Shown in pieces: positions 35,567-43,959 of a stretch of DNA of 64,000 nucleotides. Below the pieces are notes generated by a model. It did no database searches, was not told where the DNA came from, and worked only from the letters and a program-made list of their open reading frames with translations. Origin of the DNA: Tahibacter harae. GTDB taxonomy: Bacteria; Pseudomonadota; Gammaproteobacteria; Xanthomonadales; Rhodanobacteraceae. Positions within the stretch are counted from its first letter, which is position 1, and every line of letters starts with the position of its first letter. Made by a program: the position numbers and the translations under genes. The DNA lies in NCBI RefSeq assembly GCF_024437735.1, contig NZ_JANFQO010000028.1:1-64000 (forward strand). The letters are read 5' to 3'.

Positions 35567-37126
35567 TTAGGGCTGTTCAAAGCCGTTGTCGAAGAGCGGG
35601 TCGCGCAACGGTGCCAGCCGCAACGTGGCGTATTGCGCATGGCCGGCGGTGGCGCCGGCATCGGCGAAATGGCGCGTCTCGCCGGTGACGGTGAAGCTTT
35701 CCGAGCCGCTGGCCGCAATGCCGCGGAAGGCCGAGTGGCGGCTGCGTTCGCCGCTGTCGCGGTAGGCATATCCGTTCTGCGACTGCATCACGCCGGATTC
35801 GCTCATCACCGCGAGCAGGCCGTCGACCTGCAACTCGCCGCCTATGAAAATCGACTCGGTTTTTCGCGAGCCGGCCAGGGCGACCTTGCCGCCGGCGACG
35901 GCGATGTCCTGGGCGAAGGCATCGGCGCTGGGGCTGACGCAGAAACTGCCCGACGGTATCTGCGGCCCGCCAAAGTAGTAGCGGCCCAGCCCGCCGGGGC
36001 CGAAGCCGGTATCGGCCGCGCCGTCGCCGCGCAGCTTGATGACGCCGGCGGCGTTGCCGCAATGCACGGCGACATCGGCGGCGACATAGATGCGGTCGTC
36101 GTTGCCGCTGCCGACATCGGAACCGGGCACCACCGCGAGCGCGCGGCCGTAGTCATGCAATGTGCTGCCGGCGAGATTGAACCCCACGGTCTGCAATCCG
36201 TCTCCGGCGAAACTGCCGCTGGGCAGGCCGCTGGCGCTGAGCTGCATCACCGCGATATCCCATTGCGTGCCGTTGAAAAAGGAGCCGGCCGCATAGATGC
36301 GCGGAATGCCGTTGCCCGGACGGCTGCCGATGCGCAGGCCGTTGATCTCGCAGCCCGCTTGGCAATTGCCGCCGCCGGGATCCGGATACACCAGGCCGGT
36401 GGCGGCGGTCAGTGCGCTGTCGCCGCCGACGCTGTAGCGGCGGAAGGCGGGACGCCGCGTAGTGCCTTCGATGCGTGTGCCGCCGTAGACCAGCGAGACA
36501 GGGCTACTGACGGCGCCTGCGTCGTCGGCGTATACCGCGATGCCGCCGGCGATGGCGCGGCGGGTTTCCGGATCATCGTCCTCGTCAATGATCTGGCGCT
36601 GGCGCAGGGATCCGTCGGTGCCGAATATCAGCACTTCCACGCTGTGTCCGGCGAAGCGCGGCTCGAAGGGCGGCTGGCTGCTGAAGCGGTATCTCCAGCC
36701 GTGGGCGAGCACAAACAGGCGCTCGCCGTAGCGCACCAGGTCGCGCACATCCTCGGTCGCGCCGAAGGGCACGGGATAGATCACGTACTGATTGCCGTAG
36801 TGGCCGAATTCGCCCGGCGCCAGCCAGGTCTCGCGCTGGCCGGCGCTGCTGTAGCGCACCAGTCCCAGCGCCGGCCTGCCCTCGGCGCCCGGCACGATGC
36901 CGGCGACGACGGTGCCGCCGCCGGAGAGGCGTGCGATGCGCCGCGCCGCGTAGTCCTGCGTCTCGCTGCCGGCAAAGGCATCCAGAAACCACCGGCCCTG
37001 GTTGAAGCCGCTGTCGATCACATAGGGCTGGGCCGCGGCGAGACCGGCCCAGGCATACAGCAACCCTCCCGCGACGGAACGCCGCGTCACGGCTGCAGCC
37101 AATTTCGGGGCGCCCTGCGAAGTCAT
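35567..37126 (-). CDS. Secreted delta-60-like repeat protein with F-D-N-G-F-E C-terminal tail
   Basis: A 519-residue exported protein of unknown function. A signal-like N-terminus (about 1-33, ending WAGLAAAQ) is followed by beta-rich repeats of the delta-60 or beta-propeller kind, with motifs such as DSGFNQGRWFLDAFAG, GFGPGGLGRYYFGG and AVMSESGVMQSQNGYAYRD. There is no catalytic motif. It ends DPLFDNGFEQP, the same C-terminal pattern as three other exported proteins in this window. GGAG precedes the ATG at 37126. It reads into the OmpA-family gene 25 bp later, suggesting an envelope role. Confidence 0.75.
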   Translation of the reverse strand: MTSQGAPKLAAAVTRRSVAGGLLYAWAGLAAAQPYVIDSGFNQGRWFLDAFAGSETQDYAARRIARLSGGGTVVAGIVPGAEGRPALGLVRYSSAGQRETWLAPGEFGHYGNQYVIYPVPFGATEDVRDLVRYGERLFVLAHGWRYRFSSQPPFEPRFAGHSVEVLIFGTDGSLRQRQIIDEDDDPETRRAIAGGIAVYADDAGAVSSPVSLVYGGTRIEGTTRRPAFRRYSVGGDSALTAATGLVYPDPGGGNCQAGCEINGLRIGSRPGNGIPRIYAAGSFFNGTQWDIAVMQLSASGLPSGSFAGDGLQTVGFNLAGSTLHDYGRALAVVPGSDVGSGNDDRIYVAADVAVHCGNAAGVIKLRGDGAADTGFGPGGLGRYYFGGPQIPSGSFCVSPSADAFAQDIAVAGGKVALAGSRKTESIFIGGELQVDGLLAVMSESGVMQSQNGYAYRDSGERSRHSAFRGIAASGSESFTVTGETRHFADAGATAGHAQYATLRLAPLRDPLFDNGFEQP

Positions 37127-37307
37127 GGGCGTACTCCTGCGCTTGCCGGCGGCTGCCGGCAGGCGGGAAACGCCAAGCGGGGCTGCGATGTGTCACGCAG
37201 CGCGAGGCGGGAGCGCGACTGCGGTAAGCGGATCGCGCTGAAGGGCGCGGACCGGGACACCGGGTGCGGGCGGCGTCGCTACCGCTTCCGGCGCCGGGGC
37301 CAGGCAC

Positions 37308-37336
37308 AAAAAAACGCGCGGACCGGAGTCCGCGCG
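37308..37336 (-). terminator. Terminator of the lipase-like gene
   Basis: A perfect 9-bp stem (CGCGCGGAC at 37315-37323 with GTCCGCGCG at 37328-37336) has a CGGA loop and is followed on the minus strand by seven T. It begins 25 bases past the stop of the leftward lipase-like gene. Confidence 0.9.
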
Positions 37337-37361
37337 CCGGGAAAGGCAAACGTGGGCGGGC

Positions 37362-39260
37362 TCAGCGCGCCGCGTTCGCGTTCATCGTCGCGTTGCGCGA
37401 CGAATCCAGGTACTGCGCGGGATCGCGCATGCCGCTGGTATGACATTGGCCGGTGGTGTGGCCGCGGTTGACGCCGCCGCTGAGCTGGCCGTTGCTCTGT
37501 TCGGTGGTGCCGTCTTCCGGATCGCTGAGCACCAGGTCGGTGGCGATCTGGCAGTAGTCGTTGGTCCACCAGTTCGTGGTGCGGAAGGCGGTGGTGTAAT
37601 AGTTCACCTTGGCGCGCGACGAGGTCGGTATGCCGGCCAGCCAGGCCGCGGCGCCGTTGTAGCTGAGGTTGTCGTTGGTGCCGCAGCCCACGCCGAACCA
37701 GGAGCCCAGGGTGGCCAGGATGCCGGCCAGGTTGGTGCCCTTATACGGCGTGCCCACGGACTGGATCAGGCGCGCGCCGGTGGCGTTGTCCAGGCCGCTC
37801 CAGTAGTACGTGTACAGATGCAGCGAGGCCGCGCCGCCCTGGCTGTGGGCGACGGTCCCGAAGGAATTCCAGGTGCTGCCGAAGCTCTGCAGCAGGCGCG
37901 CGAACTGGTCATGGCTGCGGTTCTGGTTGGTATCCAGGAAGGTGGACGCGGTGCTGAACTGGCTGGCCGGCCAGACACCGCCGGAGCAGTAGCCGTGCAC
38001 CAGCAGCAGGCGCTGACCTACGCCGCGGGTCAGGTCCTGCGCGGCCGGACGCGGGCCCATGCGCATGCTCTCGTCGATGCTGACGCGCGCGCCGGCGCGC
38101 AGCGGCGCATCGGGCAGCTGCAGGCTGAGGCGGTCGGCGGCCGCCACGGTGACGAAATGGTCGGGGTCTTCGATGCGCAGTTCGCGCAGTTCATACGGCC
38201 CGCGCGCGCCAGTCAGCTGCTGCCAGCGCTGGTCGAAGCCCAGCCCCAGCTTGCCGTTGCGCGGCGTGACCATGCCGCTGACCCAGGCCACCGGCAGGGC
38301 CTGGCCGCGCGCATCGCGGCCCCAGACCTCGGCATAGGCGCGGTAATGGCGCGGCTCGCTGTCGCGGCTGGCCACGGGGATGTCCAGGCTGTAGCGACCG
38401 CGGCCCGCGGCGCTGGCTTCCACCGTGGCGCGGCTGTTGAGGCTCAGATGCGATTCGACCACCGGCAGCACATGTTCGGCCGTGCGCAGCACGCGGCTGC
38501 CGGCGCGGCTGTGGCCCTGGGCCACGACCTGGGCGACATAGGTGCCGCTGGTCCGTGCGGCGAAGCCGGCACCGTAGATGCCGTCGCCGGCCAGCGCATC
38601 GGCATGCTTGCCGTCGTCGAACATGGGATAGCTCTGCACCGAGCCGTCCGGCGCGGTCACGCGCAACTGCGCCTGGGCAATGCGGCCGGCGTCGCCGAGG
38701 GTGGCGACGACGTCGAGCTGCTCGCCGACCAGCTGGCGCCGGTGCGCCGGATAGGACATGAGTTCGGTCGCCTCGTCGCCTTCCAGCAGCACATAGCCGC
38801 TGCGGTCGCGGCCGGCATCGCCGTCGATGCGCAGCTGCCAGTCGCCGCTTTCCAGGCCGTCCAGCGCGTACAGGGTGGCCGGCACGCTGGCGCCTTCCAG
38901 CGCGAAATCCGTCGCGCGCGCGGCTTCGGCCAGTTCGGCCTGGAGCACGCTGCGGCCCGTGGGGGCGGCCAGCTGCAGCTGCCAGTGAGCGCTGGGGCCG
39001 GAGAACAGCAGGAAGCGCACGCTGCCGTTTTCGACGGGGATTGCCTGGGTCCAGGAGGCCTTGTCGGCATCCATCTGCACCGGGAGCAGGGCGCTGTGCG
39101 AGAAGACCGCGGCGTCGGCCGGATCCGGCGCGCGCATCTGGGCGAATTCCTCGGCGGGGCCGGACAACTGCTTGGGTATCGGCTCGGAAGCCGCCTGCGC
39201 CAGCGGCGCGGCCAACAGCAGGGTCGAAAGAACGGCCAAAGTCAGCGGACTTCTGCTCAC
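37362..39260 (-). CDS. Secreted lipase-like alpha/beta hydrolase with N-terminal beta domain
   Basis: A 632-residue exported protein. A Sec signal (about 1-24, ending PLAQAAS) precedes about 370 residues of beta-sandwich material (PPC-like, then a domain with DGKHADALAGDGIYGAGF). The C-terminal alpha/beta hydrolase (about 400-632) shows the oxyanion-side LLLVHGYCSGG and the nucleophile motif VAHSQGGAA (Ser473), followed by SVGTPYKGTNLAG. That pattern is seen in lipases and PGAP1-like esterases. I chose a GTG start at 39260 because GGGAGGGAAAACC lies immediately upstream and the signal peptide begins there; no ATG fits. It has its own terminator. Substrate unknown. Confidence 0.82.
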   Translation of the reverse strand: MSRSPLTLAVLSTLLLAAPLAQAASEPIPKQLSGPAEEFAQMRAPDPADAAVFSHSALLPVQMDADKASWTQAIPVENGSVRFLLFSGPSAHWQLQLAAPTGRSVLQAELAEAARATDFALEGASVPATLYALDGLESGDWQLRIDGDAGRDRSGYVLLEGDEATELMSYPAHRRQLVGEQLDVVATLGDAGRIAQAQLRVTAPDGSVQSYPMFDDGKHADALAGDGIYGAGFAARTSGTYVAQVVAQGHSRAGSRVLRTAEHVLPVVESHLSLNSRATVEASAAGRGRYSLDIPVASRDSEPRHYRAYAEVWGRDARGQALPVAWVSGMVTPRNGKLGLGFDQRWQQLTGARGPYELRELRIEDPDHFVTVAAADRLSLQLPDAPLRAGARVSIDESMRMGPRPAAQDLTRGVGQRLLLVHGYCSGGVWPASQFSTASTFLDTNQNRSHDQFARLLQSFGSTWNSFGTVAHSQGGAASLHLYTYYWSGLDNATGARLIQSVGTPYKGTNLAGILATLGSWFGVGCGTNDNLSYNGAAAWLAGIPTSSRAKVNYYTTAFRTTNWWTNDYCQIATDLVLSDPEDGTTEQSNGQLSGGVNRGHTTGQCHTSGMRDPAQYLDSSRNATMNANAAR

Positions 39261-39509
39261 GGTTTTCCCTCCCAGGAACTGTGATTTTGTGGATTTTATT
39301 GCTTGCGTCGTGCGGTATTGCCCCAGTGCGTGTGGCCTGCAGCGAGCCAGGCCGAACGCGCAAGGTACTGGAACGAACGTTTGATGCACGCCGCGCTGCA
39401 ACATGGCGACGGTGCCGCGCAGGCCGGGGAGGACGGCCTGCGCGGTGGTGCGGATAGCGCGATGCGGCTGCCGGCGGCGCCGCGATTGCTCGGGTCAGGC
39501 CGGGGAATG

Positions 39510-39528
39510 CGTGCGGCCGTGCCGCACG
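39510..39528 (-). terminator. Short hairpin past the metallo-beta-lactamase stop
   Basis: An 8-bp perfect stem (CGTGCGGC with GCCGCACG, loop CGT) lies 18 bases past the stop of the leftward metallo-beta-lactamase gene. There is no T-run, so termination here is only a possibility. Confidence 0.35.
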
Positions 39529-39546
39529 GCAGCATTTCCGGGCGGC

Positions 39547-40455
39547 CTATTTTGCGGTCTTTTCCGTGGCCAGACGCTTGTCCAGATTCTGTGCCGCGGC
39601 TTCCGCGTAGCGCTTGCAGCTGCCGGGATCGACGAACGGATCCGGCGTTTCGCCGGCGCGGCGCCGGGCCAGTTTCTGCGGCAGATCGGCGAAGCCGGGA
39701 TGCGCCGGGATCATGATGTCGCAGGGCAGGGCGGCGACGGCGGCGATGCTGGCGCGGAAGCCTTTCACGACAGCGGGATGGTCGGCGTAGCGGTATTCGT
39801 CGTCCGAAACCGGGTTCAGGCTGTCGGCATAGACCAGGTCGCGGCAGGTGCCGGCGTTGCAGGAGCGCCAGCTCCAGCTGGTCGCGCCCGGCGTATGGCC
39901 GGGCGTGAAGCGGGCGGTGAGCTGCAGCGGGCCCAGGTTGACGGTTTCCTGGTCTCTGACAACATCCACTTTGCTGATTTTGGGAAAAGCATTGGCCTCG
40001 GCGCCGAACGCGGCCTGCGGATCGTCCGCCGGCACCGTGCCCGCGCGCAGCGCCTCGGCCGTGCGCGGGCTGGCGATCACGCGCGCGCCGCTGGCCCGGG
40101 CCAGCGCGGCCACGCCGCCGATGTGATCGTAGTGGCCGTGCGAAGTGGCGATGATTTTGACGTCTTCCAGGCGGAAACCGAGCTTGACGATATTCGCCGC
40201 GATCAGCGGCGCGGTCTCGGCCAGGCCGCCGCCGATCAGGATATGGCCCTGGTCGGACGTGATCAGCACTGACGACAAACCCGCGCTGCCGACGTACCAG
40301 GTGTTGCCGAACAGCGGGTAGGGTTCGGCGGGCTGGTTCCATTCGGCACAGGAGCGGCAATTTTTCGGCGGATCAGGCTTGAGTTCCGCGGCGCTGGCGA
40401 CGGAGGCGGCAAGGCCGGCGCAGAGCGCGGCCAGACAGAAACGAAGCAATGACAT
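39547..40455 (-). CDS. Subclass B3-type metallo-beta-lactamase
   Basis: A 302-residue exported MBL-fold enzyme. A Sec signal (about 1-22) is followed by the WNQPAEPYPLFGNTWYVG segment typical of subclass B3. The metal site is SHGHYDH (His106, His108, Asp110, His111), His187 in FTPGHTPGATSW and His252 in IPAHPGF, the full B3 ligand set. One oddity is HILIGGGLAE, where B3 enzymes normally read L-(I/L)-D-G-(G/A), so a conserved Asp is Gly here. It probably hydrolyses beta-lactams in the periplasm, but this needs testing. It is divergent from an AraC-family gene with 293 bp between starts. No clear ribosome site precedes the ATG. Confidence 0.87.
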   Translation of the reverse strand: MSLLRFCLAALCAGLAASVASAAELKPDPPKNCRSCAEWNQPAEPYPLFGNTWYVGSAGLSSVLITSDQGHILIGGGLAETAPLIAANIVKLGFRLEDVKIIATSHGHYDHIGGVAALARASGARVIASPRTAEALRAGTVPADDPQAAFGAEANAFPKISKVDVVRDQETVNLGPLQLTARFTPGHTPGATSWSWRSCNAGTCRDLVYADSLNPVSDDEYRYADHPAVVKGFRASIAAVAALPCDIMIPAHPGFADLPQKLARRRAGETPDPFVDPGSCKRYAEAAAQNLDKRLATEKTAK

Positions 40456-40748
40456 GGAGGGACGGGCGCTGGGGAGGGAGGCGGAGTATCCGCAGCGGCG
40501 GCGGGCGTGGGGCGGTCCGATTTGTGGCGAAATCCGGGCGTTTCCCGTGCGCGTCTGTGGCTGCCGCTGTTCGCGATGCCGGCGCCCGTTGCCGTGTGGC
40601 CGAGGCCGGCGGCGGCCGCTTGCGATGCCGCGCGGCTGGTCCAAAACTGCGCAAGCCTTGCCCGATCCTGCAGCTCTGCGTGTTAGCGGCCCGGCACGGT
40701 CATTCCCGCGCGCATAATCGGCAGACCCGGACCAGGCGCAGAACTCCC

Positions 40749-41687
40749 ATGTCCCAGGCGGCCGCCGCTAATTCCATAGCCCCATTCGACAGCCTGGCGC
40801 CGCAGCGCGAGCTGGCTGCGCGGATTGCCCGATTCGCCACCGGCGACGGTTTCCACCAGAGCGCGATTGATGCCCTGGGCCTGATCCGCCACGACCATCC
40901 CACCGAGCCCTGCGCGGCGGTCTACCAGCCCAGCCTGTGCATCGTCGTACAGGGCAGCAAGCAGGCGCGTCTGGGCGACGAGGTGTTTGTCTACGATCCG
41001 CTGCATTACCTGGTGGTCTCGGTCACCCTGCCGGTGATAGGCCAGGTGCGCGAGGCCACGCCGGCCCAGCCGTACCTGTGCCTGCGCATCGCCCTGGATC
41101 CGCGCATGATCAGCGAACTGGTGCTGCAGGCGGCGCCCGCCCCGCCGCGCGGCCCGGACCGCGGCCTGTTCCTGGCCCGTACCGAGCCGCCCATGCTGGA
41201 CGCGCTGCTGCGCCTGCTGCGGCTGCTCGATACGCCGGAGGAAATCGGCGTGCTGGCGCCGCTGGTGCTGCGGGAGATCTGCTACCGCGTGCTGACCGGC
41301 GAATGGGGCCACCGCCTGCGTGACCTCGTCGTCACCGACGGCGGCGGCCAGCGCATAGGGCGGGTGATCGAGCTGATCAAGACACGCTTCGCCGATGCAC
41401 TGAGCATCGAGGAACTGGCCGACAGCGTGCACATGAGCGTTTCCGCCCTGCATCATCGTTTCAAGTCGGTGACAGCCTTGTCGCCGCTGCAATTCCAGAA
41501 AAGCCTGCGCCTGCACGAGGCGCGCCGGCTGATGCTCAACGACGGACTCGAAGCCGCGGCCGCGGCGCACCGGGTGGGATACGAAAGCGCCTCGCAGTTC
41601 AGCCGGGAATACCGCCGCCTGTTCGGGGCGCCGCCGCGGCGGGAGATTGTGGCGTTGCGGACGCAGGTCAGGGCGGTGGCGGATTGA
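40749..41687 (+). CDS. AraC-family transcriptional regulator (AraC_N type)
   Basis: A 312-residue regulator. The N-terminal AraC_N sensor domain (about 25-190) carries AAVYQPSLCIVVQGSKQARL, YDPLHYLVVSVTLPVIGQV and REICYRVLTGEWGHRLR. The C-terminal double HTH (about 205-305) has SIEELADSVHMSVSALHHRF and AAHRVGYESASQFSREYRRL. This subgroup often controls adjacent oxidoreductase or efflux genes. Here the divergent neighbour is a B3 metallo-beta-lactamase and the next downstream gene an SDR. The ATG at 40749 follows a GC-rich leader with only a weak ribosome site. Confidence 0.88.
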   Translation: MSQAAAANSIAPFDSLAPQRELAARIARFATGDGFHQSAIDALGLIRHDHPTEPCAAVYQPSLCIVVQGSKQARLGDEVFVYDPLHYLVVSVTLPVIGQVREATPAQPYLCLRIALDPRMISELVLQAAPAPPRGPDRGLFLARTEPPMLDALLRLLRLLDTPEEIGVLAPLVLREICYRVLTGEWGHRLRDLVVTDGGGQRIGRVIELIKTRFADALSIEELADSVHMSVSALHHRFKSVTALSPLQFQKSLRLHEARRLMLNDGLEAAAAAHRVGYESASQFSREYRRLFGAPPRREIVALRTQVRAVAD

Positions 41688-42123
41688 AGGGATGCTGGGG
41701 AGTGTGAGGCGGGATGGGACGTGCTGGGTTTGGGTTGGGAAATGTGGGTGCCCTCAACCTGGACGTCCTCGGCCTGGATGCTCAACCCGGGGATGGGGAA
41801 AGTGGGTGTCCCGATCTGGGGAAGTATGGGTGTCCTGAATTGGGGGCGGACGAGGGGGCGGGGAAAGTGGGTGTCCCGATTCGGTACGTGAAATGTGGGT
41901 GTCCTGAACCTGGGACGTCCTCGGCCTGGCCTCAACCCAGGGACGGGGAAAGTGGGTGTCCTGAACTTAAGGGACGGCCCTGATCTCCGGTCTGACGTGG
42001 CCGCCTGGACTCTCCCCCTTCCAATCCCGGTCCCTATCCCCAATCTTTGGCCGCTAAGCGCTGTCTGGTGAACGACTGTCGGTTTTTCCACCCGATTCCC
42101 CGTCCGCAACTCCGGAGCCTGCC
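41688..42123. other. Intergenic region with an irregular GTGGGTGTCC array
   Basis: This 436-bp spacer separates the AraC-type and SDR genes, both rightward. About 230 bp of it is the repeat array annotated separately. The remaining 150 bp before the SDR start presumably holds its promoter. No gene is supported; antisense readings give only RTPTFP/VP-rich repeats. Confidence 0.5.
41733..41968. repeat. Irregular direct repeats of GAAA(G)TGTGGGTGTCC(T/C)GA
   Basis: Six copies of a 17-20 base unit lie on the plus strand, at about 41738, 41800, 41820, 41861, 41888 and 41947. All share GTGGGTG(T/C)CC or TATGGGTGTCC. Spacings range from about 20 to 60 bases. Longer shared text appears as well: GGACGTCCTCGGCCTGG occurs twice, followed by CTCAACCC. 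The array looks like a scrambled dispersed repeat. It is not a CRISPR (unequal spacing, repeat-derived spacers). Confidence 0.75.
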
Positions 42124-42747
42124 ATGCAACCTCCCCAACCTCCTCCGCCCCGCGTGCTGTTGATCGGTGCCGGCGGCACCCTGGGGCGGGCGGTCGCCGC
42201 CGAGCTGGCGCCGCGGCATGACGTGATTACGGCCGGGCGCAACAGCGGCGACCTGCGCCTGGATCTGCGCGATGCCGACAGCATCCGCGCCGCGCTGGCC
42301 CAGGCCGGGCCGCTGGATGCGGTGGTCTGCGCCGCCGGCAATGTGCATTTCGCGCCCTTGCTGCAACTGTCCGCAGCCGACTGGTCGGTGGGGCTGGAGG
42401 ACAAGCTGATGGGCCAGGTGCGTCTGGCCCAACTGGCGGCGGAGTACCTGCGCGACGGCGGTTCCATCACCCTGATCGGCGGCATCCTGGCGGAGCAGCC
42501 GATACGCCAGGGCGCCTCGGCGTCATTGGTCAACGGCGCACTGGAAGCCTTCGTGCGTGCCGCGGCGATCGAACTGCCGCGCGGGCTGCGCATCAACCTG
42601 GTCAGCCCCAACGTGTTCATCGAGTCGATGCCGGCCTATGGCCCGTATTTCCGCGGTTTCGACGCGATACCCGTGGCGCGCGCGGCGCTGGCTTTCAGCC
42701 GCAGCGTGGAAGGCGCGCAGACCGGGCAGGTGTACCGGGTCCACTGA
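42124..42747 (+). CDS. Short-chain dehydrogenase/reductase without the YxxxK pair
   Basis: A 207-residue compact SDR. The nucleotide loop is VLLIGAGGTLGRAVAAEL near residue 10, with an N-terminal RNSGDLRLDLRD segment and a C-terminal GLRINLVSPNVFIES. The usual catalytic Tyr-x-x-x-Lys is replaced by SASLVNGALEAF, and the preceding Ser region reads TLIGGILAEQP. This variant is shared by a short SDR subgroup, so it is probably a family trait, not decay; activity is unproven. It follows the AraC-type gene and the repeat array. Confidence 0.82.
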   Translation: MQPPQPPPPRVLLIGAGGTLGRAVAAELAPRHDVITAGRNSGDLRLDLRDADSIRAALAQAGPLDAVVCAAGNVHFAPLLQLSAADWSVGLEDKLMGQVRLAQLAAEYLRDGGSITLIGGILAEQPIRQGASASLVNGALEAFVRAAAIELPRGLRINLVSPNVFIESMPAYGPYFRGFDAIPVARAALAFSRSVEGAQTGQVYRVH

Positions 42748-42784
42748 ACAAGGGCCCGGTCCTTTGCGTCCTCGTCCCGGCGCA

Positions 42785-43780
42785 TCAGGCACTCGGCACA
42801 AGCTCCGACTCACGCCGCACCGCTTGCGCTTCCTCCGAATCCCAGATCATGTACACATCCGACCGGCTGTAATGCGAGTCCGGCTTCAGACTGGGCTGAT
42901 GGCGGAAACCCATGCTCTCGTACAGCCGCAGCGCCGGCGTGAGCTTGGTGCTGGATTCGAGGAAGAAGGTCTTGCCGCCGCGCTCGCGGAACACGTCGAT
43001 CGCGCGCGCCAGCAGGCGCCGGCCTATGCCCAGGCCGTGCAGGGATTCGTCCACCGCCATCTTGGTCAGCTCGAACACGCCGGGTGATTCCTGCTTCAGC
43101 GCGCAGGTGCCCAGCACCTGGCCGTCCAGCACGGCGAACAGCACTTCGCCGCCGCCGGCGAGGATCTCGCCTTCCGGATCCGACAGCACGCGATGGTCGA
43201 TCTCCTCCAGGTAGAAATATTTGCGCAGCCAGTCCGCATTGAGCCGGTAGAAATGCTCGCGCAGCGAGGGATCGAAACCGACCACTTGCACATTGGCCTT
43301 GTCGTTGCGGCTGCACTGCTCGGCGATCGCCGCACCAAGATCGCCGTCGAGCACGCGCTCGAAGCGGTCCAGCGTATGCAGTACGTCGATGCCGGCCTCG
43401 GCGCAGCGCTGCTGCAGCACCTGGATGATGGCCTTCCAGGCCGGGCGCGCCTGGCGTATCGCCTGGCGCGACTGCTCCGTGAGGCTGAGGCAGCGGCGGC
43501 GGCGGTCGGCCGGATCCTCGGTCACCGCGAGCCAGCCGTCGGCGACCAGCCGGTCGGCGAGCTGGCTGACGGCGGAGTGAGTCTGGCCGATATGGCTGGC
43601 GATGCTGCCCACGCTCTGCGGGCCCTGGTCGTCGATCAGGCGCAGCAGCGGAAACCAGCGGCCCTGGATGGGAATGCCGCGCAGGCGGTAGACCTCGTCG
43701 GCGATGCTGTAGAGCTGGTCGCTGATGGCGCGGAAACGGCTGCCCAGGGCCAGCAGGCCCACGTCGGCGAGGAAGGTCAT
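42785..43780 (-). CDS. MarR-family regulator fused to a GNAT acetyltransferase
   Basis: A 331-residue two-domain protein. The N-terminal MarR winged helix (about 30-145) has SVGSIASHIGQTHSAVSQLA followed by DPADRRRRCLSLTEQ. The C-terminal GNAT domain (about 165-320) has FELTKMAVDESLHGLGIGRR, with the acetyl-CoA loop, and SSTKLTPALRLYESMGFRH. Such fusions couple sensing to acetylation of a small molecule or protein; the targets are unknown. An almost perfect 20-bp palindrome lies 17 bases upstream of the ATG and is probably its own operator. It is divergent from an FG-GAP gene. Confidence 0.9.
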   Translation of the reverse strand: MTFLADVGLLALGSRFRAISDQLYSIADEVYRLRGIPIQGRWFPLLRLIDDQGPQSVGSIASHIGQTHSAVSQLADRLVADGWLAVTEDPADRRRRCLSLTEQSRQAIRQARPAWKAIIQVLQQRCAEAGIDVLHTLDRFERVLDGDLGAAIAEQCSRNDKANVQVVGFDPSLREHFYRLNADWLRKYFYLEEIDHRVLSDPEGEILAGGGEVLFAVLDGQVLGTCALKQESPGVFELTKMAVDESLHGLGIGRRLLARAIDVFRERGGKTFFLESSTKLTPALRLYESMGFRHQPSLKPDSHYSRSDVYMIWDSEEAQAVRRESELVPSA

Positions 43781-43796
43781 GGAAATCGTCCAGCTA

Positions 43797-43816
43797 TTGT
43801 GTAAGTACTAACATAA
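43797..43816. promoter_or_regulatory. Candidate MarR operator, 20-bp imperfect palindrome
   Basis: TTGTGTAAGT followed directly by ACTAACATAA forms an inverted repeat that matches at 8 of 10 positions per arm. It is strikingly AT-rich against the local background. It sits 17-36 bases upstream of the MarR-GNAT start codon, where an autoregulatory MarR site normally lies, and could also affect the divergent FG-GAP gene. Confidence 0.7.
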
Positions 43817-43959
43817 ATCCTGTCCGAGCGGCTTTGCAAGCCGTCCGGCGGGGATTTTGCGCGGCGCGTCGGCGCGCCCGCCGCGCGGGTTTGCCCGAGG
43901 CGGGGCAGGCCGGGATCATCGCTGCTGCACTCGCCGGGCCGCCGCAGGAACCGCCGCTC

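Noticed and set aside
37362..39404. Longer start for the lipase-like gene
   Set aside because: The extra 48 codons precede the ribosome site and signal peptide; the GTG at 39260 fits both.
41733..41968. CRISPR array
   Set aside because: Units vary, spacing is irregular, spacers contain parts of the repeat, and no cas gene is in the window.
42124..42747. SDR as a decayed pseudogene because YxxxK is missing
   Set aside because: The same replacement is, to my knowledge, typical of a short SDR subgroup, and the frame is intact with normal codon use.
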